A stretch of DNA of 64,000 bases from Euphorbia lathyris (taxonomy: Eukaryota; Streptophyta; Magnoliopsida; Malpighiales; Euphorbiaceae), in NCBI RefSeq assembly GCF_963576675.1, contig NC_088911.1:75483256-75547255 (forward strand), written 5' to 3'. A program made the position numbers and the translations under genes. Under the pieces are notes generated by a model, which saw only the letters and a list, made by a program, of their open reading frames with translations, did not search any database and was not told the origin of the DNA. The number at the start of each line of letters is the position of its first letter. Positions within the stretch are counted from its first letter, which is position 1. Below are positions 55,451 to 64,000 of this stretch, piece after piece.

Positions 55451-56137
55451 GAGCAATCCACCTAAAGAAATGTTTATTTATGCTTCTTCTAGTAAAGGGA
55501 ATGTCCTGAATCTTGCTTGTCTATTTTCAACTGTGAGTGAGTATAAAAAATCTCCCGAGTTCCAAAACTTAAATGAGGAGAAGAGAAATATGCATATGGG
55601 GATGCACTTCTAGTGCCTCATTCTTGCCTTCGATTTGATTGCATAACATGTCCGAAGAAAGTTTTGTGCAGGTTATGGGGGGTGGTAAAAGAGTTGATGT
55701 TTCCATATATGATATTGTTGTTGGAAATGTTATTCCTCTAAACTTTGGTGACCAGGTAGGTACTTTTTATTTGTGATTGGCTTTTTACATGTTGTAAACA
55801 TGTTGATAGTCTAAATATATCCTTAGGCTCCTGCTGATGAAATTTTAATTACTAGTCACTCTCTTGCCATTCATGTATCTAGCATGACTGGGGAAAGCAA
55901 GATTGATATGGGTACTCATTTCTTAATTTCTACTATTTCTACAGGTTTACAACAATTCTAGGGAACCATTTATATTGTTTGGCTGTAAAGTGGCAGATGG
56001 TAGTGGTACTATGCTGGTATAGTTCCTTTCTTTTTCTCTTGTAGAGTACTATGTTATTCCTTTCCCACAATAAGGCCCTTGATTCTTGATTCTTACATGC
56101 TACTTAATATAGTTAGTCTTCTCATTTCAAGAGAAGA
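55451..56137 (+). other. Region carrying Ca2+-ATPase exons
   Basis: Unrelated to LINE sequence. It holds the three exons listed separately, with introns in place. The ends of the inserted piece were not identifiable. Confidence 0.5.
55671..56016 (+). pseudogene. Autoinhibited Ca2+-ATPase (ACA type), actuator-domain exons
   Basis: Three exons with intact splice signals. About 55671-55755 encodes GGGKRVDVSIYDIVVGNVIP; 55827 to about 55905 encodes PADEILITSHSLAI..SSMTGESKI; 55945-56016 encodes SREPFILFGCKVADGSGTML. TGES is the dephosphorylation motif of P-type ATPases, and the whole matches the A domain of plasma-membrane or vacuolar plant ACA pumps. Changes from the family pattern (PADG to PADE, the usual AIDESS to AIHVSS) and lack of other exons show a dead fragment. 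Because introns are kept, it was moved or left as DNA, not as a retrocopy. Confidence 0.75.
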
Positions 56138-56239
56138 CACTATGCCATTTTCCCTTTCACATGACACAAGATACATGACAGACATTTGTTTTCGTGTTGT
56201 CTGAATATTTTTTGTGACATTATTTTAAATTTCTATCAT

Positions 56240-57009
56240 CTGAAAGCGTAATTAAAAACGCGCTTGATTCACATGTGGCATTCCGATGACATAATCCTGT
56301 CATCCAAAGAAAACGCGCGTTTTTGTTAAATTTCACTTACTCATCAGATGCCACCTGCAATAAATGACTGTCATTGTATGAGGAAAACAAAACAAGCAGC
56401 AAATGAAATTTCACTTACGCGGCCATATACCAAATTTAGGCGCTGGATGGTTTGACTGAAATTTCAGCTCATATATAAACCATGTATCTCATCCAAAACC
56501 CCATTTTATGTTACACAATCTTCATCCCTATCATATCTCTCTATCTCCATGGTTGATTCCTACATGCAATCAGTGAGCTCGAAACACGGTACTGGTAAGT
56601 ATCTATTGATTTTCATTGTTCCTTACTCTATCTTTTCCTCATCCGATTTACTTTTGTGTATGTCGATTTCAGTAGCTAGAATAAGGATCTATTGATTTTC
56701 AGACCTATCATTGAAAGGGTTAGATCTCTCGCTTAGATACACTGATTTTATTGTATTCATTGTTAGATTCACTGCTAAAAAGCTTGGGTCTTTATCTTTT
56801 TTAACCTAGGAAAATACAGTGCCTGATGCTAAAGATGTTATGATTCCTTTTTATTTGAACATAATATTTGCAGGGATAGTAAGAATGCTACATGGGAAAG
56901 GCTGACTGAAGAGATTGTCAATCAGCTCTTGTGTTTAGCATATGGGAAGATTTCTTTAACTTATTGAGTATATATTATTGTTATGTTGGTTTGAACTGAT
57001 TGGTTACAT
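56240..57009. other. CACTA interior, left part
   Basis: Contains an AAAACGCGCGTTTT palindrome (about 56310-56325), TATA-like sequence and CT-rich patches around 56460-56560. No convincing frame. Confidence 0.4.
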
Positions 57010-57500
57010 GTATGATGTTGTTGTGGGTGGTGCTGCTGAGATAGGTTTACAATATATCTTCCACTTGGCTTGTTATCTGAATGAGTATGTGTATGTGTAT
57101 GAAGCATGTTGGCTTGTTTATGCTTGATGTTCTGTTTAGGAAGCTAGAACTGATTGAGTATGTGTATGAAGCATGTTTATGTTTGAATTTCTATTTAGGA
57201 AACTAGAACTCAATGAGTATATGTATGATGTTGTGGGTGATGCTACTGAGATAGGTTTACAATATATCTTCCACTTGGCTTGTTATCTGAATGAGTATGT
57301 GTATGTGTATGAAGCATGTTGGCTTGTTTATGCTTGATGTTCTGTTTAGGAAGCTAGAACTGATTGAGTATGTGTATGAAGCATGTTTATGTTTGATGCT
57401 CTGTTTAGGAAACTAGAACTCAATGAGTATATGTATGATGTTGTGGATGATGTTGCTGAGATAGGTTTACAATGTACCTTCCACTTGGCTTGTTATCTGA
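57010..57500. repeat. 210-bp tandem repeat inside the CACTA element
   Basis: The block starting ATAGGTTTACAAT.TA.CTT recurs at 57041, 57251 and 57461, exactly 210 bases apart. Degenerate pieces of it continue to about 57920. Confidence 0.85.
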
Positions 57501-58292
57501 TTGAAACCATTCAGAATGGTGATGAGTTTTCGATGTTATCAGCATAAGTTATGAACTTGTGGTTAGAGCATCACAAACTTCATCACCGTGCTCACTTTTC
57601 AATGAGTACAATCCAAGTGGGAGGAACATTGTAAAGGGTTATGTATGTGCATTGCTATTAACTGCTTGCTTGAATACCTTAACCATGCATGAAGTGATTG
57701 GTATGAATATGAGTTATATTGATATGAAATGATTGGTATGTGCATTGCTATACAACTGTTTAGGAAGCTAAAACTCATGGGAATACTCTTATACCTATGA
57801 GCTATACTGCTAGAACTGATTGAGTATGTGTATATGTATGTGTATGAAGCACATGTTGGCTTGTTTTATGTTCTGTTTAGGAAGCTAGACTGATTGAGTA
57901 TGTGTATGAATGTTCATTGGGCATATAGCTCATTAGGAATAGTCTAACAATATAAATGTTCATTGTGATATGGGAATACTCTTATGATGTTCCTTTTCAC
58001 TTGGCTTGTTATCGTAAACAAAAGCATTCAGCATGGTGATAGGTTTATGATGCATTCAGCACAAAGAGAGTCCCTTGTGGTGACAGCATCATAAACCTCA
58101 TTACCTAGTTCATTGTTCAACGAGTACAATCCAAGTGGGAAGAACATTGTAAAAGGGTCAATATACATATACATACGAGTTGATGTCTTTTGATATGACT
58201 TGAATATACATATACATACGAACTGAATAACAAGCTCTATGTTATATTACAAAGGGGGGGGGATGAGTGTTGCCTTTCAGTTGTAATTGAAG

Positions 58293-58420
58293 GTCCAAAT
58301 CTCCTTAACTATCTTGACTAGAGAAAGGAAATTTGGAATTCGAATGAGAACCACATTTAGAGCTCACATTGTCTTTCGATTCTCCTTTCTCTTAGTCAAG
58401 ATAGTTTAGGAGATTTGGAC
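58293..58420. repeat. Long hairpin inside the CACTA element
   Basis: 58293-58329 and 58383-58420 are near-perfect inverted copies (GTCCAAATCTCC start; GGAGATTTGGAC end), 37-38-base arms around a loop of about 53 bases. It lies just beyond the 3' end of the E2-like gene. Confidence 0.85.
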
Positions 58421-58434
58421 ACCCTCATATCCAC

Positions 58435-59119
58435 ATTGTATACTCCTCAGTCCATCTCCAAGCGAGCACATCATACACTTCCCTGTTGCTGAGGTATTGC
58501 TCAGCAACTGCTTCTTGCCCAAGAAATGGCGCCTCAATGTGGGCTATAGTAGTAGGTCATATATGTGCCACAGCAACTACAAAATGCATAGAATAATTAG
58601 ATCACAAACATGATTAAGTGTTTATCAAATGAAATAGATAAATGGTGGCATATCTAAACCGTGGCAGTGGGAAAGGGAGGGCGAGTAAGGGGATGGGGAA
58701 GATGAATCATCCCCTGAGGAGCCACGTTAGGATGACAAATCTTATTCCGGAAGCGAAACTGAGAATAAGAAGAGACATTGATTAGTGTATGTGTATACAA
58801 TGTCATGTAGGTTCATATATCTTAAGGAGATAAGTTAATATTACTGTTGGAGGTCTGTCTGGGAAATCCGAAGGGTAGCTGATTCTGATTTCAAATACAC
58901 CCATTTCATATGGGGTGTACTGTGGGCCTTTTATTTTGATCGACCATTTGAACAAGTTATCATCCAGATGACCTGTTATCATCCAAGATAAGAAGAATCA
59001 TTACAAGTAAATAGAAGAAACCATGAAGAGTTGAAGAACAACATATGGATTGACATACCATCGATGGCCAAAAGCCACCATGGGCTCTCAATGTATAGTT
59101 TCTCCATCTCAGCAATTAT
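58435..59119 (-). pseudogene. Ubiquitin-conjugating enzyme (E2/UBC)-like gene fragment carried by CACTA
   Basis: Minus-strand exons: 59119-59059, 58972-58845, 58758-58660 and about 58543-58435. The first junctions are in phase (GATG|GTATGT, AACAG|GTCAT; ACA|GTAATA, CTCAG|TTTCG). The product follows the UBC fold: helix (IIAEMEKLYIES), DDNLFKWSIKIKGPQYTPYE, GVFEIRISYPSDFPDRPPT, FRFRNKICHPNV, and a C-terminal helix (EQYLSNREVYDVLAWRWTEEY). In E2s a catalytic Cys lies eight residues after HPN; here that residue is His (HPNVAPQGMIHL), so the protein resembles an inactive UEV-type variant. The segment between HPN and the last helix is short and the last junction is out of phase. An upstream exon is missing or undetected. 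Most likely a captured host gene. Confidence 0.75.
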
Positions 59120-60014
59120 CTGTTATTGAACAAGCGCAAGGTGATCCATTGTATAATGTAAGTTTTCTGGGTTGAATGGACACTGAACGATCGTGATATG
59201 CTTGTTATTTATAGTGATATGATAGTGGTGGCTAAGTGAAAGGTCGTGAAAGGGGAAATGTCTTAATTAGTGCGGTTAGGGTTATGTGTAATGTTGCTAT
59301 GTATTAATGACCTGCATTGGGTTTTGCAGATATCAAGACTTTGGAATTATAGGCCTAATAATGACTCCAAGATATGGATACATGAATTGATCGATTTTGT
59401 TTCAGAATTTTGACATATATGTATTAGTTATTTTTTTTAGTTTTAATTTAGGAATTCATGTTAAATGTAAATAGATTATGAGTATTGGTATCCAATAAAA
59501 TTAAAACCATTGGATACAGAATTTCATGTTCATATTTGAGTGTGTTAATTATTTAGGTAAAAACCAGAAATCCATACGAAGAAGAAGGCAAAAAGTGACA
59601 TTTTAGTTTTAAAAAATGTCATACAAACAACAATAAAAAGGCATTGAAATAAACGAATCTATCATCTGAAAATAAATCCTTTGACATGATTGATTAAGAC
59701 CTATGCCATCTAAAACAAGCTATGACGGTAGAAATTATTATACGAACTGTCATCGCAAATTCAATATCCAAATTTCCCACACGTAAACTTGACGGTTTTA
59801 ATTATTAGTATGTTATGTGATGACATTAAAGGTGACGGTAGTAATAAATAAGCTGCATCGTAACAAAGATTAATGTGACAGTACGCAGATATGATAATGT
59901 TATGTGTCTTACCGTCATATGACAGAACCTAACCATCGTCTGAAGGGGAAACAAACGGCAGCGAGCCCTGTGACAGATTTATATCTTGTATCTGAAGGGG
60001 GTTTTGGCGTAGTG
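59120..60014. other. CACTA interior, right part
   Basis: No gene recognised. AT-rich from 59400; subterminal CCGTCAT/TGACGGT words cluster at 59720-59950. Confidence 0.5.
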
Positions 60015-61547
60015 AGAGATGGAGAAAGTGCTAAATAGGGTAGGAGTGTTCAAAGCTTCTCTTTTGTAATTTATGTGATGGTGTTGAAACTTTTTGGGAT
60101 GATTTATATGAGGGATGCATTCAACTACCTTTATAACCTTATCCAACATAGCTTTTTTTTATTGACAGTGAAATATCATTATCATGCTTTGCCATATATC
60201 ATGCTGATGTTATAAAGTTTTGATTTGCTAGTTCTCTAATGTTAACTAGTGTGTGTCAATTGTTTACTCCCATCTGTCAAATTAATTTAAGCATATGATG
60301 TTATGCTTCAACAAGATTGCCCCGTTTACATAACCCATTAATCTAGTAAAGGTTGTGATGTTAGCCTAGAAAACAAGTTTGTTTGAACATTTTTCCCAAA
60401 ATGGAGAACCCAAAATTAACACGATGTAAATGGCAGAGGCCAACTAATCACAATAGAAGCAGTAATGATTTGAATTTATAGATTGAGAAGAAAGAATTTG
60501 AATTTATCAAATGAGAGGAAGAATCTATATCTTGCAGTGTTTGTCTCTCTCTATCCCACACTCGAACACACAAATTTATTCTTTTATGGCCGTCTATATG
60601 AAGCTCTTCTCATCTCATATTTGGCATAGTTATATAAATCATGGATTTTTGCTTATTATGTTTTGTGACATTTGAAACTATTTTAAAGCTTCCTTTAAAC
60701 TCTGTAGAAAATGCTTGCACATGTTCAAACTCTTAATGTCAACACATCAGTGAAAAATGATGCAATCTATCAAAATTTTAATCACAATCAAGCTGTATAC
60801 TTGGTAGTTCATCGAACAGCCTATCAGGGTCCGTTTTGTCATGTTTTTCCTTAACAACATCATGCCTATTTGCTTAATATAAATTTCTTTTTCTTTTTTC
60901 TGATGATATTTTATTTGAATAAAGATCAAGTAATGGACTGGTTGAACAGGGCATGCATGATGCAAAACACAAGAACCTGTGAGGATACCGATCTCAAACA
61001 CCGAACTGGTAAAGAAAGAAGAGAAAACAACAGCAATCGCCAGACTAGCAAAAGTAAACTCGCGACTGAACTTTCCATTGGTAGTAAAACACAAGTTTTA
61101 TAGTGTCAGTGAAGGTTTATTGCAGGCTCCACTACAAAATTAAATTTACATTGATGCATGCCTTGAATTAAATTTTCAGCTACAAGTTTAAGCTTCTAAT
61201 TAAAGAATTTTTATTACATTCCAAAAGCATGCCCTGCATTAAAGAAATTTGTATGAGATAGTTCAATTTCTTGACATTCACCTGATTTATTTATTTTTTG
61301 TTTTGGTCTATCTTATTGCATTTTTTATTTATGCTTCTATTTTAGTGATATCAAATGTGGATTGTTGTCACGTATACATGTTTAAAAGAAGCAATAAGAA
61401 GGATTAAAAGGAAAAAAATTGCTAATCAGGTTCTAAATATGAATTTGATATTTATAAAGAGCACTACTAGAAAATACCTGTTTACTGACGCAATATACAT
61501 ATTTTTTTGGGTTTATTTCTATATTAGAAAATGTTTATTTTATATAT
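60015..61547. other. AT-rich region after the CACTA element
   Basis: Mostly without signal. At about 60960-61105 the plus strand has an unusually polar open stretch (NTELVKKEEKTTAIARLAKV) preceded by plausible intron-like T-rich sequence; it could be an exon of an unrecognised gene. The opposite strand is also open there, so the call is weak. Confidence 0.35.
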
Positions 61548-62209
61548 AGGCTTAATGCTTCTCGAGCCCTCTTAACTTGTCCAAATTGGTCATTTTACCC
61601 CTCCAACTCATCGAATGTCCTATTTACCCCCTTAACTCCACAAAAATGGTATTTCTTACCCCCTTAACTTGTCCCAATTTGTCATTTTACCCCTTCTCAA
61701 CTCCTCGAATATCCTATTTACCCCCTTAACTCCATAAAAGTGGTATTTCTCACCACTTATGATCCTATTTACCCTCTTAACTCCATAAAAATGGTATTTC
61801 TTATCCATTTATAGTAGTCAAAAAAGTTGAAAAGAGAAAGAACGAATAAAAAATACAAATAACAAGAACATTAATATAAACAAGTTAATGCACCAAAATA
61901 GGCTTATGATATTTTGGGAAGTATCAATTTAGGTTCCACTTACAAAATAGCATAGATACATGTTTAACGTTTAAAAAAAGTTATCAATTTAGGCTTCGAT
62001 AACGAATTGTAAGGGGTGAAAAGTACCACTTTTATGGAGTTAAGGGGGTAAATAGAACATTCTATGAGTTGGAGGGATAAATGGACAAGTTGAGGGGGTG
62101 AGAAATACCACTTTTATAGAGTTAAGGGGGTAAATAGGACATTCGATGAGTTAAGGGGGTAAAGTGACCAATTTAGACAAGTTAAGGGGGCTGGGGAAGC
62201 ATTAGGCCT
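61548..62209. mobile_element. Mutator-like MITE or foldback element
   Basis: Left end AGGCTTAATGCTTC, right end GAAGCATTAGGCCT, with long terminal inverted repeats rich in CCCCTTAACT / AGTTAAGGGG. The flanks TTTATATAT (61539-61547) and TATATATAT (62210-62218) match at 8 of 9, fitting the 9-bp target duplication of Mutator-like elements. The arms contain internal direct repeats of about 90 bases. No coding sequence. Confidence 0.75.
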
Positions 62210-62570
62210 TATATATATATATATCTTTTCTAAATTCAAAATGTTTACTATCCAATTTTATTCTGTATACACGTTTACTACTACAATATTAAAATTACAA
62301 AAAAAAAAAAACTCCATTCATTAATAATTTATTATTTATTTTTGTTGAATTGAAGTTATAGAAAAAAAATATAGTTTTGCTTATTTTCTTTAATCTTTAT
62401 TTTTTATATATTTAATACAATTTGATTGAAAATATAATTTTTCTAAAACGTAAAATATGTTAATATGAAATAGTTTTTAAAATAAAGTACTAAGATACAA
62501 ATATCTAATTAAAATTGATATAATATTTTTATTATGTATTTTTATTGAATTAAAGTTATAGCAAGATTGA
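62210..62570. other. AT-rich spacer
   Basis: Nothing recognised beyond a TA run and poly-A (62298-62310). Confidence 0.5.
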
Positions 62571-63797
62571 GGGGGGTATGGGTTTCCGAAGTACTCATGA
62601 GTTTAACTTGGCATTATTGGCAAAACAAAGTTGGCGGTTGTTAATGAATCCTGAGTCACTTGTCTATCGGATCCTAAAGGCTCGTTATTTCTCATCCTCT
62701 AATTTTTTGCAGGCTAGTATTGGGCATAATCCCTCATATGTGTGGAGGAGCATCTTAGCGGGTAGAGAGTTAATTTTCAAAGGTTTATTACGTAAAGTGG
62801 GCAGCGGTTTAGATGTTAGAACCTGGGAGGATCATTGGTTGCCAGACATTGATAATCCAAGACCAACTTCGGTACCTTCTTCTGATCAGCAATTTGAATT
62901 CATATATAGTTTGTTTGATCAGCAGGGTTGCTGGGATGAGAACTTAATCAGGTCTATCTTTAATGATAGAGATTGTCGTTTAATTTTGTCCATTCCGAGA
63001 CGATTTTCTACCATTAATGATTCATGGCTTTGGTTTCCGGATAGGCGTGGTAAATACACTGTTAGATCGGGTTATCATTTGGTGATGGGTTCGTTTGGTC
63101 GAGCCAATTCGTCCTCTCCTCTTCCTAATTGGAAGCGTCTTTGGTCCCTTGGTGCGCCCCCAAAGCTTAAATTTTTTGCATGGTGATGCTTTAATTCGTC
63201 TCCCTATTATAAGTAACCTTGTGGAACGTCACTTGCCCTTACTTGATGAATGTCTGATTTGTAAGGTGATTGGTGAATCTATTACCCATGCTATTATTTC
63301 TTGCTCTTTTGCTCAACTGGTTTGGGGTGAGTTTTTTCAGGATAATAGAATGAGTAGTGTTTCTTGTTTTGTTTCTTGGTTGGCTGATGCACTTAATCAC
63401 TACTCATGGGAGGTGTTTGGGGAAATCCTGGTTGTGGCTTGGTCTATTTGGGCTCATAAGAATCGGGTGTTTTGGGAAAATAACTGGAGCACTGTTGTTC
63501 AGGTTCTTTATTCGGCTCGACAGGTCTGGTCGGAATGGGTTGCTGTTCGAAATATTATGCGAGTAAATGTTCAGCAGTAGCAGGATCATTGCAATAGCTG
63601 GGTTGCTCCGCCGGTGGACTGTTTCTGCCTTAACGTGGAGGCTGGTTGCTGTAGTGTAAATGGTTTTAGGTCGTATGGTTTTATTTTGCGCGACTGTCAA
63701 GGAGTTTGTACAATTACTGTTAACGGGGCATTTGAAGGCCTGTTTGATGCTCTCACGTCCGAGATTATGGCTATCCGGGAGGCTTTAAGTTGGCTTA
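62571..63797 (+). pseudogene. LINE ORF2 C-terminal part: zf-RVT and RNase H, cut by a CACTA insertion
   Basis: Starts inside ORF2 just after the RT core, at GGMGFRSTHEFNLALLAKQS. Next come KARYFSSSNFLQA.....PSYVWRSIL, the Trp-rich C-terminal region, and the zf-RVT segment (APPKLKFFAW, then LPLLDECLICKVIGESITHAIISC). A frameshift at about 63180 and a TAG near 63578-63580 break the frame. RNase H follows (CFCLNVEAGCCSVNGFRSYG, SEIMAIREALSWL) and is interrupted at 63797 by CACTATGCC. The RT core is absent between this and the fragment ending at 55450. RNase H in plant LINEs helps remove RNA during target-primed reverse transcription. Confidence 0.8.
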
Positions 63798-64000
63798 CAC
63801 TATGCCATTTTCCCTTTCACATGACACAAGATACATGACAGACATTTGTTTTCGTGTCGTCTGAATATTTTTCGTGACAGTATTTTAACTGTATGTCATC
63901 TGAAGGCGAAATAAAAAATGCGCTCGATTCTCAGATGACATTACCATTACAGAATCCTGTCATCCAAAGAAAACGCGCGTTTTCGTTAAATTTGATGCGC
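63798..64000. mobile_element. Second CACTA copy, 5' end only
   Basis: Begins CACTATGCCATTTTCCC and matches 56138-56340 with scattered differences, then runs off the window. The three bases before it are TTA; the far end is not visible. It is inserted in the LINE RNase H frame. Confidence 0.85.

Larger units (their letters stand above)
56138..60014. mobile_element. CACTA-type DNA transposon, non-autonomous, 3877 bp
   Basis: Terminal inverted repeats CACTATGCCA... (56138) and ...TGGCGTAGTG (60014), with a 3-bp target duplication AGA (56135-56137 and 60015-60017). Subterminal regions are rich in short words such as TGTCATCTGAA, CTGAAGG and CCGTCAT, as expected for CACTA transposase binding. No transposase frame was seen. 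The interior carries an E2-like gene fragment, a tandem repeat and a long hairpin. The first 200 bases are repeated at 63798-64000 as the start of another copy. Confidence 0.9.

Noticed and set aside
60747..61103. Open frames on both strands around 60750-61100
   Set aside because: Opposing frames of similar quality, no recognised family; kept only as a weak note in the region entry.
55451..62570. A single Helitron carrying ATPase and E2 fragments
   Set aside because: No TC start or CTRR end with hairpin could be placed; the E2 part is clearly bounded by CACTA ends instead.

Overview
The window is nuclear DNA from a flowering plant, most likely a dicot, from a transposon-rich (probably heterochromatic) block. 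Almost everything recognisable is a mobile element. Evidence: Ty3/gypsy polyproteins with plant tRNA-primed binding sites, a plant L1-type LINE, a CACTA DNA transposon, a Mutator-like MITE, and plant-style introns. No bacterial features, rRNA or tRNA genes were seen. The species cannot be named from sequence alone.

Layout. (1) 1-9674, minus strand: left-truncated Tat-like gypsy element (element 1) with gag, protease and the start of RT, then PBS and a 3.06-kb LTR. (2) 9675-11410: spacer holding a decayed gag of another family. (3) 11411-52029, plus strand: an LTR-sharing tandem array, LTR2 - internal 2 (RT to end deleted) - LTR3 - internal 3 (most complete) - LTR4 - a leader stub - a partial LTR. 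(4) Internal 3 is split inside its second RNase H domain by a coding-less, large-LTR element (31475-43819, tRNA-Asp PBS). Its 5' LTR is itself split by a gag-pro-only element (32437-39185, tRNA-Phe PBS, perfect 5-bp target duplication, LTRs about 99% identical). This is a three-level nest. (5) 52030-53325: short repeats and one candidate promoter plus first exon on the minus strand. (6) 53326-63797: pieces of a LINE separated by about 7.1 kb that holds exons of an autoinhibited Ca2+-ATPase, a complete CACTA element (56138-60014) carrying a ubiquitin-conjugating-enzyme-like gene fragment, AT-rich DNA and a MITE. (7) 63798-64000: the start of a second CACTA copy inserted in the LINE RNase H.

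How it works together. The Tat-like family encodes gag (with an unusual chain of about four gag-core modules), protease, RT, two RNase H domains and integrase. All copies here carry stops or frameshifts, mostly C-to-T type, so they are decayed. Two unrelated elements each carry a multi-exon passenger gene in antisense: a plant-mobile-domain gene downstream of integrase in element 3, and a Transposase_28-like gene in the gag-pro element. The gypsy LTRs share an odd promoter design: ladders of perfect DNA palindromes just upstream of a TATA box that itself sits inside an inverted repeat, and three RNA-type stem-loops with one constant loop further downstream. Stem sequences differ between copies while pairing is kept.

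Limits: all identities, splice sites and domain calls were read by eye. No alignment, HMM or repeat search was run.
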